From the NCBI GenBank assembly GCA_012512865.1, contig JAAZDH010000215.1, positions 1 through 11,986 of the forward strand: 11,986 nt of DNA, given 5' to 3'. This DNA is from Clostridiaceae bacterium (GTDB lineage: Bacteria > Bacillota > Clostridia > Acetivibrionales > DUMC01). The notes under the pieces are model-generated. The model was given only the letters and a program-made list of their open reading frames with translations. It ran no database searches and was not told the DNA's origin. A program made the position numbers and the translations under genes. Positions 1-6,466 of this stretch are shown one piece after another; positions within the stretch are counted from its first letter, which is position 1; each line of letters opens with the position of its first letter.

Positions 1-408
1 ACATGCACACTTTGTATGACATTGTAATCATTTGTATAGATAATTATATACGATTAGCTTACAGTTTGAAATAGTTAGTTTATAAAGGTTCATAGTTTAT
101 GAAGCATGAATTCACAAATATAAGCCTGTGAGGATATTTTGCATGGAGGATATTTTGCTTGCGGACTTGTAGAATAGTCTTGTAGAACAGTTGCATAATT
201 TATATAATTATATAGATAATACTTGCAGCTAACAGGCAATACTTGCAGGAGATGAGCAATACTTGAACAGCACTTGAATAATAATAGCGGTAAATGTAAA
301 ATGCGCAGTAAATGCATGGTAAATGCACAATAACAATGTGCAATAATAATACGCAATAATACTGGTGATGAACCTGGGTGCATAAATTCCAAGGAATAAG
401 GTGATCGG
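1..408. other. AT-rich spacer with short degenerate direct repeats, no gene seen
   Basis: I see no convincing gene here. Minus-strand open frames exist, but they are low-complexity, lack a ribosome binding site and run into the start of the next gene. The stretch from about 129 to 350 consists of short imperfect direct repeats with changing period: GAGGATATTTTGC at 130-142 and 146-158, CTTGTAGAA at 166-174 and 179-187, AATACTTGCAG at 218-228 and 238-248 with a third partial copy at 258-265, then GTAAATG-type units at about 290-330 and GCAATAATA-type units at about 340-360. The promoter of the downstream membrane glycosyltransferase must lie here or further upstream. A weak candidate is TTGCAT (191-196) with GATAAT (215-220), 18 bases apart. 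Confidence 0.6.
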
Positions 409-2082
409 GTGGCTGGGGACAAAAAAACAAAACAGGGCAATAAACGGGAAGCCGGCTATGATACCGGGAATAAGCGATTTAAATATATAATTTTGTTATT
501 TATCATCCTGCTGTCGGCATCGGGTTTTTTTCTCATACTATACGGTGGAGCAAGGTACGGCCCTGCAAGCACCCATGATTCAGTGGCCTACATGTATGCA
601 TCGGAATCCCTGGTAAGCGGCAAGGGGTTGGTGTATTTCGGGTATGATTCTCCTTTCGTCCAGTGGCCTCCCCTTTATCCCCTTGTTCTTTCGGCGGTTA
701 ATCTTTTGATTAATCTTTTAAATGGTTTCTTGGATTGTAACCTGCTGCATGCTGCCGGTTATCTAAACGGGCTTGCTTTTTCGCTAATCATTTTTTTTGC
801 CGGCTACTGGCTGCTAAAAGGCACCGGGAGTCCTGTCATATCGATATGCGGTTCAATTGCCGTATTGGCTTCAATTCCGTTAACATATGTTTCGAGGTTC
901 GTATGGTCGGAACCCTTGTTTATCCTGCTGCTGTTATTATTCATGATAAACCTTGATAATTACATATACCGGTTGTCATTGAAGGCCCTGGTTGGCTGCA
1001 TTATTTTTGCCGCCCTGGCATTTTTGACAAGATATGTTGGAGCAACACTCATCATAACAGGATGCATCCTTTTAATTGCACGCAAGGGGAAATTAATAAA
1101 CAAAATTGTTGAAACCTTGATATTTGGATTTTTTTCTTCGCTTCCCGCTGCCCTGTGGATGACCAGGAACTACTTGCTAATAAATACGTTAACAGGTGGA
1201 CGGTCCCCTGCGCGGGATTCGTTCCCGGATAATTTCACCAGTACTTTTAAGCAGCTAGCTTCGTGGTTTGTACCCGGGCACGCCGAATCCGCATTTCACT
1301 TAATGCTTTTGCTGGCTTTATTAATATCCGTATTGACGGTGATAAAAAACCGGTTAATAAGAGAAAACCCGGTTGAAAAAGAAAAGGCGGCAAGGCAGGA
1401 GATGAATGGTGACTTGGCTTACAAAATCGCCATACCACTGGTTTTTGCCCTGGTTTATATCTCGTACCTGGTTGTTTCAGCTTCCCTGGTAGCTTTTGAC
1501 AGCATAAACGACCGGCTTCTTTCGCCGGCTTTTGTTCCCTTTACGATGGGAGTGTTCTTTTTGCTATACAGTTTTATGAGAGCTAAAAACGGGGATGAAA
1601 ACGGCAAAATACGGGCGGTATTGACAAAAAGCCTGTTTATTGTTTTTTTCCTGGTGTGGTTGACATATCCGTCTTCTGAAATTGTTGCCAGCACCCTGTA
1701 TGTCCATGAAAAAGGCGCAGGCATCCTTGCTTCGGAGTGGTGGGCCAATTCCGCGGTTATTGAATATGTAAAGAAAATACCGGGAGGGATAAAAATTTAT
1801 AGTAACTTCCCGGACGCGATATATATCCATACGGGGAAAAAAGCCGGTTATACGCCTAAGAAAGAAGGCTTGGACCTGTATGGGCTTGACAGGTTCAAGA
1901 AAATCATAGAAAATGAAGGCAATGCATATATTGCATGGTTTGACGGGAATGCACCTATTGATATTTATGATATTGAAGAGCTGAAGGAGCACTTTGCCAT
2001 GGAAGAAATAGAAAAGCTTCCTGGCGGGATGATTTGTAAAATAACGGGATTACGGGGTTTTTACAATGAATACGGTGAATAA
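409..2082 (+). CDS. GT-C type membrane glycosyltransferase (GT39/ArnT-like)
   Basis: Predicted polytopic membrane glycosyltransferase that would use a polyprenyl-phosphate sugar on the outer face of the membrane. The protein is 557 residues, with a short basic N-terminus, a first membrane helix at about 26-46 and roughly ten further hydrophobic segments to about residue 430, then a soluble C-terminal domain of about 120 residues. The first extracytoplasmic loop carries THDSVAYMYASESL (55-68), whose Asp57 fits the catalytic acid of GT-C enzymes, followed by GKGL and WPPLYP (86-91), a signature common in this superfamily. The GTG start at 409 follows AAGGTGAT (398-405). Its 3' end overlaps the next gene by 17 bases, implying coupled translation with a phosphoribosyl-decaprenyl-phosphate synthase. 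That pairing suggests the donor may be a decaprenyl-phosphate pentose. The acceptor is unknown; the exact sugar is inference. Confidence 0.8.
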   Translation: MAGDKKTKQGNKREAGYDTGNKRFKYIILLFIILLSASGFFLILYGGARYGPASTHDSVAYMYASESLVSGKGLVYFGYDSPFVQWPPLYPLVLSAVNLLINLLNGFLDCNLLHAAGYLNGLAFSLIIFFAGYWLLKGTGSPVISICGSIAVLASIPLTYVSRFVWSEPLFILLLLLFMINLDNYIYRLSLKALVGCIIFAALAFLTRYVGATLIITGCILLIARKGKLINKIVETLIFGFFSSLPAALWMTRNYLLINTLTGGRSPARDSFPDNFTSTFKQLASWFVPGHAESAFHLMLLLALLISVLTVIKNRLIRENPVEKEKAARQEMNGDLAYKIAIPLVFALVYISYLVVSASLVAFDSINDRLLSPAFVPFTMGVFFLLYSFMRAKNGDENGKIRAVLTKSLFIVFFLVWLTYPSSEIVASTLYVHEKGAGILASEWWANSAVIEYVKKIPGGIKIYSNFPDAIYIHTGKKAGYTPKKEGLDLYGLDRFKKIIENEGNAYIAWFDGNAPIDIYDIEELKEHFAMEEIEKLPGGMICKITGLRGFYNEYGE

Positions 2083-2980
2083 TAGCAAAGCTGGTCCAGC
2101 GGAAGGAAAAGCCGGGTCAAGGTTAGTTGATGTGATTGTTTCCATGAGGCCAAAACAGTGGATCAAGAATGTTTTTATCTTTGCAGGGCTCATTTTCTCA
2201 AAATCATTTTTCAGCATGGAGGCTGTTTTAAGGACAATTTATGCATTTGCCCTGTTTTCAGCAGTATCAGGTACCGTATACGTGATAAACGATGTAATTG
2301 ATAGAGAAAAGGATATACTACACCCGGTAAAAAGCAAAAGGCCTATTGCATCGGGACGGTTAAAACCTGGGGAAGCCCTTTTGCCCGTGTTATTTCTGTT
2401 AGTACTTGCTTTTTTGCTATCCTGCTTGCTTGATGTAAAATTTTTCGCCCTGCTTGCCGGCTATTTTCTTCTCGTACTAGCTTATTCCCTTGTCCTGAAA
2501 AACCATGTCATTATTGACGTAATGGCAATAGCAGCAGGGTTTGTCCTGCGGACCCTGGGTGGAACTGTAATTATCAAAGTGTCAATATCCCCATGGCTGA
2601 TCATGTGCACGACCTTTCTTTCGTTGTTTTTAGCATTAAACAAAAGAAAGAGCGAACTTGACTTGCTGCTTGACAATGCTTCAAATCACAGGGAAAACCT
2701 GGGGAGGTATACTCCCGGGCTGATTGACCAAATGCTTCCCGTTGTAACTTCTACAACGATAATGTCATATTCCTTGTACACGTTCAGTTCCGGTAAATCC
2801 AGCTACATGATGTTAACAATACCATTCGTCATTTATGGGATTTTCAGGTATCAATATATTGTTACCGCGAAGTCAAAAGGAGGAAGCCCTGAAACAGATT
2901 TTTTGGAAGATAAGCCGTTGTTATTGAATATCGTATTATGGGGCATCTCTTGTTTAATTATCGTATCTTGTTTTTACTAG
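2066..2980 (+). CDS. UbiA-family decaprenyl-phosphate phosphoribosyltransferase
   Basis: Integral-membrane prenyltransferase-fold enzyme expected to transfer 5-phosphoribose from PRPP to a polyprenyl phosphate, the first step towards decaprenyl-phosphoryl-arabinose or -ribose (mycobacterial counterpart Rv3806c/UbiA). The 304 residues contain MRPKQWIKN (27-35) and the metal-binding motif NDVIDREKD (Asn75, Asp76, Asp79, Asp83), followed by HPVKSKRPIASGRL (86-99). They also contain the second-site Asp151 with LRTLGG, the KRKSE element (193-197), and the C-terminal GGSPETDFLEDKPLL (272-286), which is characteristic of this subgroup rather than of menaquinone or haem prenyltransferases. Eight or nine membrane helices are apparent. 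The ATG at 2066 lies inside the end of the upstream glycosyltransferase, so the two form one translational unit. No phosphatase or DprE1/DprE2-type epimerase is present in the window, so whether the product is epimerised to arabinose cannot be told. Confidence 0.85.
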   Translation: MNTVNNSKAGPAEGKAGSRLVDVIVSMRPKQWIKNVFIFAGLIFSKSFFSMEAVLRTIYAFALFSAVSGTVYVINDVIDREKDILHPVKSKRPIASGRLKPGEALLPVLFLLVLAFLLSCLLDVKFFALLAGYFLLVLAYSLVLKNHVIIDVMAIAAGFVLRTLGGTVIIKVSISPWLIMCTTFLSLFLALNKRKSELDLLLDNASNHRENLGRYTPGLIDQMLPVVTSTTIMSYSLYTFSSGKSSYMMLTIPFVIYGIFRYQYIVTAKSKGGSPETDFLEDKPLLLNIVLWGISCLIIVSCFY

Positions 2981-3251
2981 CCTGCAAATATTTATACTTT
3001 GCATGAAACAAAAAATATGGTGAAAAAATATATAAAAAATGGATTATTGAATTTTACATTTATGTGTGTTAGTATTTTATCTATAGGCAGCTTAAATGGC
3101 AGGTAATTGAAACATGTAATATAGATAGTTAATTGAGATAAATTGCGAATTGCGGGAAAACCGGAATTGTGCGGTTATTCAAATAATGCCGTTGGAGTTT
3201 GCTGTTAAAGTGTTCTTGTTAGTTTACAAGAAAAAAGATGGAGGGAGATTA
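2981..3251. other. Spacer before the YkuK-like gene
   Basis: AT-rich spacer of 271 bases. No terminator with a convincing GC stem follows the glycosyltransferase/prenyltransferase pair; the only dyad is a weak GCAAA...TTTGC at about 2985-3003. A plausible promoter and a ribosome binding site for the next gene lie in the right half. Confidence 0.5.
3047..3075 (+). promoter_or_regulatory. Candidate sigma-A promoter for the YkuK-like gene
   Basis: TTGAAT at 3047-3052 and TAGTAT at 3070-3075 are separated by exactly 17 bases. The match to consensus is fair, and in AT-rich DNA such matches arise by chance. It would give a leader of about 170 bases. Confidence 0.35.
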
Positions 3252-3791
3252 TTGCGGGGAGATTTGCCTGTTTTTGACGAAAATATTGAATTTCGAAGTT
3301 TACAAAAAGGCAACATGAGTTTTCACGAGGTTTACGAGGAAATATTGAAGTTTATAAGTTCCGATACAGGGAGCTCGTACAAGATATCCGTAGGGACAGA
3401 CTCCCATGCTGGACCAACTACTATTTTTGTTTCCTGCATCCTGGTCCACAGGGTTGGCAAGGGTGCAATAGGATTCCTCCATAAAAATGAAATACCAAGA
3501 AAGATAAAAAACCTAAGGGAAAAAATATACCTTGAAACATGTGCCAGCCTCCAGCTGGCTTACTTGTTTAATGACGAAAAAATGGCCAACATAATAAAAA
3601 CAGTTAAATCAGGGGGAGCTTTTAAAGGGGTTACCTTTGAATTTCATATAGATGTAGGAAAAAACGGCCCTACCAAAACCCTTATCAATGAAATGGTCGG
3701 GATGGTAAAGGGCCTCAATTTCATACCCAAAATAAAGCCTGATAGCTATTGTGCCAGCTGCTTTGCCGACAGATACACGAAAGCTATTTAA
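3252..3791 (+). CDS. YkuK-type RNase H-like protein (DUF458 family)
   Basis: A 179-residue protein of the DUF458/YkuK family, which has an RNase H-like fold; no biochemical role is firmly established to my knowledge. Visible hallmarks are SVGTDSH (46-52) with Asp50 at the end of the first strand, the FHIDVGKNGPTK strand (131-142) with Asp134, and the C-terminal SYCASCFADRYTK (165-177) with Asp173, which together could form an acidic metal site. I chose the TTG at 3252 because GGAGGGAGA (3240-3248) ends three bases before it and the resulting length matches the usual size of the family (about 170 residues). An in-frame TTG at 3150 would add 34 residues that look unlike the family and has no ribosome binding site. 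The gene stands alone and converges on the next minus-strand gene with an 11-base gap. Confidence 0.75.
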   Translation: MRGDLPVFDENIEFRSLQKGNMSFHEVYEEILKFISSDTGSSYKISVGTDSHAGPTTIFVSCILVHRVGKGAIGFLHKNEIPRKIKNLREKIYLETCASLQLAYLFNDEKMANIIKTVKSGGAFKGVTFEFHIDVGKNGPTKTLINEMVGMVKGLNFIPKIKPDSYCASCFADRYTKAI

Positions 3792-3802
3792 TTGCTTCCG
3801 CT

Positions 3803-4192
3803 TTAGACTAATGAATGTTCATACTGTTCTCTTATTGCTGGAATAGAAATTGGCTCAAATTCTTCTCCGCACTTGCAGCGGATTTTATACCTGGTACCCA
3901 TTACTGAAGGTATTAAAATAATTGAAATATTGCTCTCCTTCTTCGAACCGTCATTTCCAAACTGCTCTAAGGCCATGCTCACAAGGCCGTTTTCAATTAT
4001 TTCCTTGTTGGTATATCCTTTTATTATTTCCTTTGCAGAACTATGCTCCATGTAAGAACACTTATGGTACCTAATCCAATCCAACAAATCTTCTATTTCA
4101 TCTTGACGGATAGAGAACACCATGGGATAAACCTTTAAGTTTTTACTTTCGCCACTTTTATTAATTGCCCCTAAAAACCACTTGATGAACAT
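3803..4192 (-). CDS. Hypothetical protein with CxC and HxC motifs
   Basis: A 129-residue soluble protein that I do not recognise. It begins with MFIKWFLGAI, a short hydrophobic start that is not a full signal peptide. It is then mixed and charged, with an acidic helix DEIEDLLDW (31-39). Possible metal ligands are His43, Cys45 and His50 (HKCSYMEH) together with Cys106 and Cys108 in IRCKCGEEFE; whether they form a zinc site is inference. The start is supported by GGGAG six bases upstream on the minus strand (about 4199-4203). Three iteron-like repeats lie just upstream (4213-4264), so the gene may be controlled by a repeat-binding regulator, perhaps the divergent XRE protein. No cotranscribed partner is visible. 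Confidence 0.6.
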   Translation of the reverse strand: MFIKWFLGAINKSGESKNLKVYPMVFSIRQDEIEDLLDWIRYHKCSYMEHSSAKEIIKGYTNKEIIENGLVSMALEQFGNDGSKKESNISIILIPSVMGTRYKIRCKCGEEFEPISIPAIREQYEHSLV

Positions 4193-4212
4193 AAAATCTC
4201 CCTAACTTTCTA

Positions 4213-4264
4213 TTTAAATAAACTTATATTGTTTAATAAACTTATCATGTTTAATAACTTAATG
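4213..4264. repeat. Three tandem iteron-like repeats
   Basis: Three adjacent imperfect copies read TTTAAATAAACTTATATTG (4213-4231), TTTAATAAACTTATCATG (4232-4249) and TTTAATAACTTAATG (4250-4264). They abut without spacing, with a period of about 18 bases and a shorter last copy. They sit 20 to 70 bases upstream of the minus-strand gene that starts at 4192, where a repressor or activator array would be expected. The region is very AT-rich, so chance contributes, but three in-register copies are more than composition alone suggests. Confidence 0.55.
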
Positions 4265-4275
4265 TAAATTAAATT

Positions 4276-4312
4276 TAACATTTTGTAAAACATGGTTTAC
4301 AAAATAATGTTA
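4276..4312. promoter_or_regulatory. Palindromic operator candidate between the divergent genes
   Basis: TTTTGTAAA (4281-4289) and TTTACAAAA (4296-4304) are exact inverted repeats around ACATGG, whose centre CATG is itself palindromic. The symmetry extends outward to TAACA/TGTTA with a two-base bulge on the right arm. The site lies between the divergently transcribed hypothetical gene and the first XRE regulator. Its left half contains AACATTTTGT, which recurs in the leader of the receptor/peptide operon. It is therefore a candidate binding site for one or both XRE proteins. No T-run follows, so it is not a terminator. Confidence 0.55.
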
Positions 4313-4444
4313 GCATGTTAATATAAAAAAGTCAACTATATTTTTTAAAAAATTTTTTAAGATTATATACATAAAAGATAAGATTTTAAAGATAAAGAAT
4401 AAAAGGTTTTTGAAAATTGTAAAGCCTCTACAAAAAGAAAAACT

Positions 4445-4472
4445 TTGAAAAAGGCGAATGGTTTGATATAAT
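4445..4472 (+). promoter_or_regulatory. Promoter of the first XRE regulator
   Basis: TTGAAA (4445-4450) and a perfect TATAAT (4467-4472) are 16 bases apart. Transcription should start near 4479, so the mRNA leader would be only about 12-14 bases and begin almost at the ribosome binding site GGAGGAG (4480-4486). This also rules out the ATG at 4471, which overlaps the -10 box, as the translation start. Confidence 0.65.
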
Positions 4473-4491
4473 GTTGACCGGAGGAGACAAG

Positions 4492-5154
4492 ATGAACACG
4501 TTGGGTGAACTTATAAAAGCTAAAAGAGAAAGCATGAAGCTGTCTTTAAGAGAGTTTGCCGATATGTGCAACGTGAGCCATTCATATATAAAGAACCTTG
4601 AAGATGGCAACCCCAGGACAGGGCGAAATATAAGTCCTACTTTGGAGTACCTGGAAAGAATATCTCCTGTTCTAGGTATGTCCGTGGAGGATTTGCTTAA
4701 ACAAATAGGATATATCCAGAAAGAAAAATCCGAGTTTTATTGTCCCAATCTTAAAATAATAAGAGGGGACAAGTCTTACGAGGATATCTGCAAGGAAATC
4801 GAGGAGAAAACAGGGGCCAAAATAGAACCTTCCGTTTATGAAGCCGTTGAAAAGGGAATAGATAAAAATCCGTCCCCCTTGTTCATAGATGTTCTTGCAA
4901 AGTTTGTCAATGTTGACAGGAGTTTTTTCTACCGAAAAAATACTCCAAATCTGTTGGAATACGCTAAAAAAATGTTCCCTTACCAGCAAACAGGGCCAAG
5001 GAGCGAAAGCATACCGTATTTGCCGGATATCCTCGAAGATATACTAAAATTTGTATCCGATCCTTCCAACCTTGAATATTTGGTATTGGCCAAGGAACTT
5101 TCAGAAAAGAAGATAAAGGCCAAGCTCGTAAGGGATGTTTTGTTTGATGAATAA
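4492..5154 (+). CDS. XRE-family transcriptional regulator, paralogue 1
   Basis: A 220-residue DNA-binding regulator. Residues about 4-70 form a classical Cro/C1-type helix-turn-helix (LGELIKAKRESMKLSLREFA, then VSHSYIKNLEDG). Residues about 85-145 look like a second, degenerate domain of the same kind (IIRGDKSYEDICKEIEEKTG, then VYEAVEKG). A C-terminal module carries DPSNLEYLVLAKEL (190-203). The same three-part layout and the same length occur in the regulator at 6945-7607, so they are paralogues. I chose the ATG at 4492 because GGAGGAG lies five bases upstream. The gene is transcribed towards the minus-strand peptide/receptor operon, whose terminator lies just beyond its stop. Control of that operon is a reasonable inference from position and from shared upstream motifs. 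Confidence 0.85.
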   Translation: MNTLGELIKAKRESMKLSLREFADMCNVSHSYIKNLEDGNPRTGRNISPTLEYLERISPVLGMSVEDLLKQIGYIQKEKSEFYCPNLKIIRGDKSYEDICKEIEEKTGAKIEPSVYEAVEKGIDKNPSPLFIDVLAKFVNVDRSFFYRKNTPNLLEYAKKMFPYQQTGPRSESIPYLPDILEDILKFVSDPSNLEYLVLAKELSEKKIKAKLVRDVLFDE

Positions 5155-5171
5155 TGGGATTTAAAAAGAAA

Positions 5172-5199
5172 ATAAACACGGTTTCTTAACCGTGTTTAT
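5172..5199 (-). terminator. Rho-independent terminator of the peptide/receptor operon
   Basis: A 12-base-pair stem (5172-5183 with 5188-5199) closes a four-base loop. Read on the minus strand it is followed by a T-rich run (complement of 5161-5171, TTTTCTTTTTAA-like), so it terminates leftward transcription about 50 bases after the peptide gene. In the plus direction the T-tail is poor, so it would only weakly terminate the first XRE gene, which ends at 5154. Confidence 0.8.
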
Positions 5200-5247
5200 C
5201 AAAAGATAGAACAGAAGATAGCCAGACTTGTTTTAATTATATGTATC

Positions 5248-5373
5248 TTACTTGTCAAGGCACTTTGGTTGTCTCGGCTGGTACAAAAGCCATATGCTGG
5301 CCGCAGATGCAGATACTAATGCAATAAGGGTTATTAATGCTCCAAGTGCCTTAAAAATCTTTGCCCTTAGCAT
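5248..5373 (-). CDS. agrD: AgrD-like cyclic autoinducer peptide precursor
   Basis: A 41-residue open frame with the layout of clostridial AgrD prepeptides. It has a short basic amphipathic start (MLRAKIFKAL), a hydrophobic helix to about residue 25, then SIWLLYQPRQPKCLDK. The YQP..P core followed by a short charged tail is the recognisable signature. In known Agr systems AgrB cuts off the tail and cyclises the core to a (thio)lactone. The position usually held by cysteine is Ser26 here, so the mature ring would be a lactone, perhaps from Ser26 to Leu30 or Tyr31; this is inference. The start is firm: GGGGG within the end of the receptor gene is seven bases upstream, and only one base separates the receptor stop from this ATG, implying coupled translation. 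A strong terminator follows. No agrB is present in the window. Confidence 0.85.
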   Translation of the reverse strand: MLRAKIFKALGALITLIALVSASAASIWLLYQPRQPKCLDK

Positions 5374-5374
5374 G

Positions 5375-6175
5375 TTACTTCCCCCTTTCATTTAATGTTT
5401 CTTCGATGAGCTCAATAACATGGTCGGTATACCCTTCCTTCAATAAGTTTCTAATCCTTTCAAGCTCAAAATTGTGTATTTTCCTGCTTATCACGTAATG
5501 ATTTTTTAGAGTAAAAATCCTGTAAATTAAATACGCTGAAAATATTACTATTATGCATATATTTACTATTAAAACGGTTATTGTGGCAACATCCCGCTTA
5601 ATGTTTTTCAATCCTTTTTCTACTGAAACCATGCTGCTTATAATTAGCAATCCGCACAAAATTGTCTGTACCAGTTCTTCTGTTGTGAGTTTAATCGCGT
5701 GAAATTTTATATTTCTTACCTTACTTAGAATTATGATTACAAAAACTTGAAAGATTCTAACTGGCAGTGAAATCAGAAACCTTATAATGTCACTACTATA
5801 TGCTATCTCAAGAGAAATATTAAAAAGCTTTATTGTTGATGATAAAAGTATTGCTTCGCCGATGATAAGCACTACTATGGATAACAATACGCCAATAAAT
5901 GCCTGGAATATATTATGTTTAAAAATAAAATAGATTACTATGGGGTAAAATACTAAGGCAATTATTACATTATATATAAACAAATGTAAAAATGGTCTAA
6001 ATGCCACGGAAATAACTGTCAAAATAATAGAAGTTAAAAGCAATTTTAAAATGTTTTTTCTAATAGAAAAATTTAGCGCATCTTTATATCCCGCTATTAT
6101 TAGCGTTGTAAGAACAACAAGAATTTCTTCCGGGAAACTCACACAAAGTATGGATACAACACTCATATCATCCAT
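5375..6175 (-). CDS. AgrC-like membrane receptor lacking the kinase ATPase domain
   Basis: A 266-residue polytopic membrane protein with about seven hydrophobic helices (roughly 5-29, 42-60, 64-86, 89-112, 130-152, 166-183, 196-222) and a 40-residue cytoplasmic tail. The opening SFPEEILVVLTTLIIAG resembles the start of the sensor domain of clostridial AgrC/GHKL-type histidine kinases. The tail RKIHNFELERIRNLLKEGYTDHVIELIEETL matches the register of a Spo0B-type dimerisation helix (H-D-F ... L ... LLxxGxxxEAxxYI), with His234 where the phosphoacceptor would be and Asn instead of the usual Asp after it. No HATPase domain follows: the reading frame ends and the AgrD-like gene begins one base later. 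It lacks the AgrB hallmarks (GGxHA and catalytic Cys), so it is not the processing protease. Likely role: receptor for the neighbouring peptide. The sequence is more AT-rich than its neighbours. The ATG at 6175 is preceded by GGGGG about 11 bases upstream. Confidence 0.7.
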   Translation of the reverse strand: MDDMSVVSILCVSFPEEILVVLTTLIIAGYKDALNFSIRKNILKLLLTSIILTVISVAFRPFLHLFIYNVIIALVFYPIVIYFIFKHNIFQAFIGVLLSIVVLIIGEAILLSSTIKLFNISLEIAYSSDIIRFLISLPVRIFQVFVIIILSKVRNIKFHAIKLTTEELVQTILCGLLIISSMVSVEKGLKNIKRDVATITVLIVNICIIVIFSAYLIYRIFTLKNHYVISRKIHNFELERIRNLLKEGYTDHVIELIEETLNERGK

Positions 6176-6268
6176 GGTACATTTTACCCCCTAGGAGCAC
6201 AGCCTTTGTATTCTCCACTTACTTATGTTTCTTACTTCTATTTAAATTAAAATATTACAATCATTGCC

Positions 6269-6301
6269 GCAACAAAATGTTGCTTACCTTACAAAGTGTA
6301 A
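6269..6301. promoter_or_regulatory. Two adjacent small dyads in the receptor leader
   Basis: GCAACA/TGTTGC (6269-6274 and 6278-6283, three-base loop) and TTACA/TGTAA (6289-6293 and 6297-6301, three-base loop) lie five bases apart and abut the 10-base-pair stem that starts at 6302. The first dyad contains ACAAAATGTT, the reverse complement of AACATTTTGT found in the palindrome upstream of the first XRE gene. They could be DNA operators or hairpins in the receptor mRNA leader. Confidence 0.45.
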
Positions 6302-6333
6302 AACTGTTTCCCCGCGGAAACAGTTCATTTTTT
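6302..6333 (+). terminator. Plus-strand rho-independent terminator without an upstream gene
   Basis: AACTGTTTCC (6302-6311) pairs with GGAAACAGTT (6316-6325) around a CCGC loop, followed by a six-T run (6328-6333). The form is that of an intrinsic terminator for rightward transcription. No plus-strand gene precedes it before 5154, so it would end either antisense transcription across the receptor gene, a small RNA, or readthrough from the first XRE gene. On the minus strand the same stem is followed only by TTTT-type sequence and would terminate poorly. Confidence 0.6.
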
Positions 6334-6466
6334 ATCCGTCGTTATTAGCGCAATTATAAGCGCATTAAAGCATAATTTTACGTTTTTGATATTACTATGT
6401 TATCTAAAAAACAACATTAAGCCTAAATTATAACCTAAAGATTTAATCTTTTATTACTATGCAAAG

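Noticed and set aside
120..360. CRISPR array
   Set aside because: The repeats are 7-13 bases, degenerate and of varying period, with no spacer-sized unique segments and no cas genes.
90..440. Minus-strand open frames of 116 and 76 residues left of the glycosyltransferase
   Set aside because: They have low-complexity, repeat-driven composition and no ribosome binding site, overlap the start of a well-supported gene on the other strand, and resemble no known protein.
3150..3251. Upstream TTG start extending the YkuK-like protein by 34 residues
   Set aside because: It has no ribosome binding site. The extension does not resemble the family, while TTG 3252 has a good GGAGGGAGA at proper spacing.
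5375..6175. Possibility that the membrane protein beside agrD is AgrB
   Set aside because: It lacks the GGxHA motif and catalytic cysteine of AgrB, is too long, and its N-terminus and tail fit an AgrC-type sensor better.
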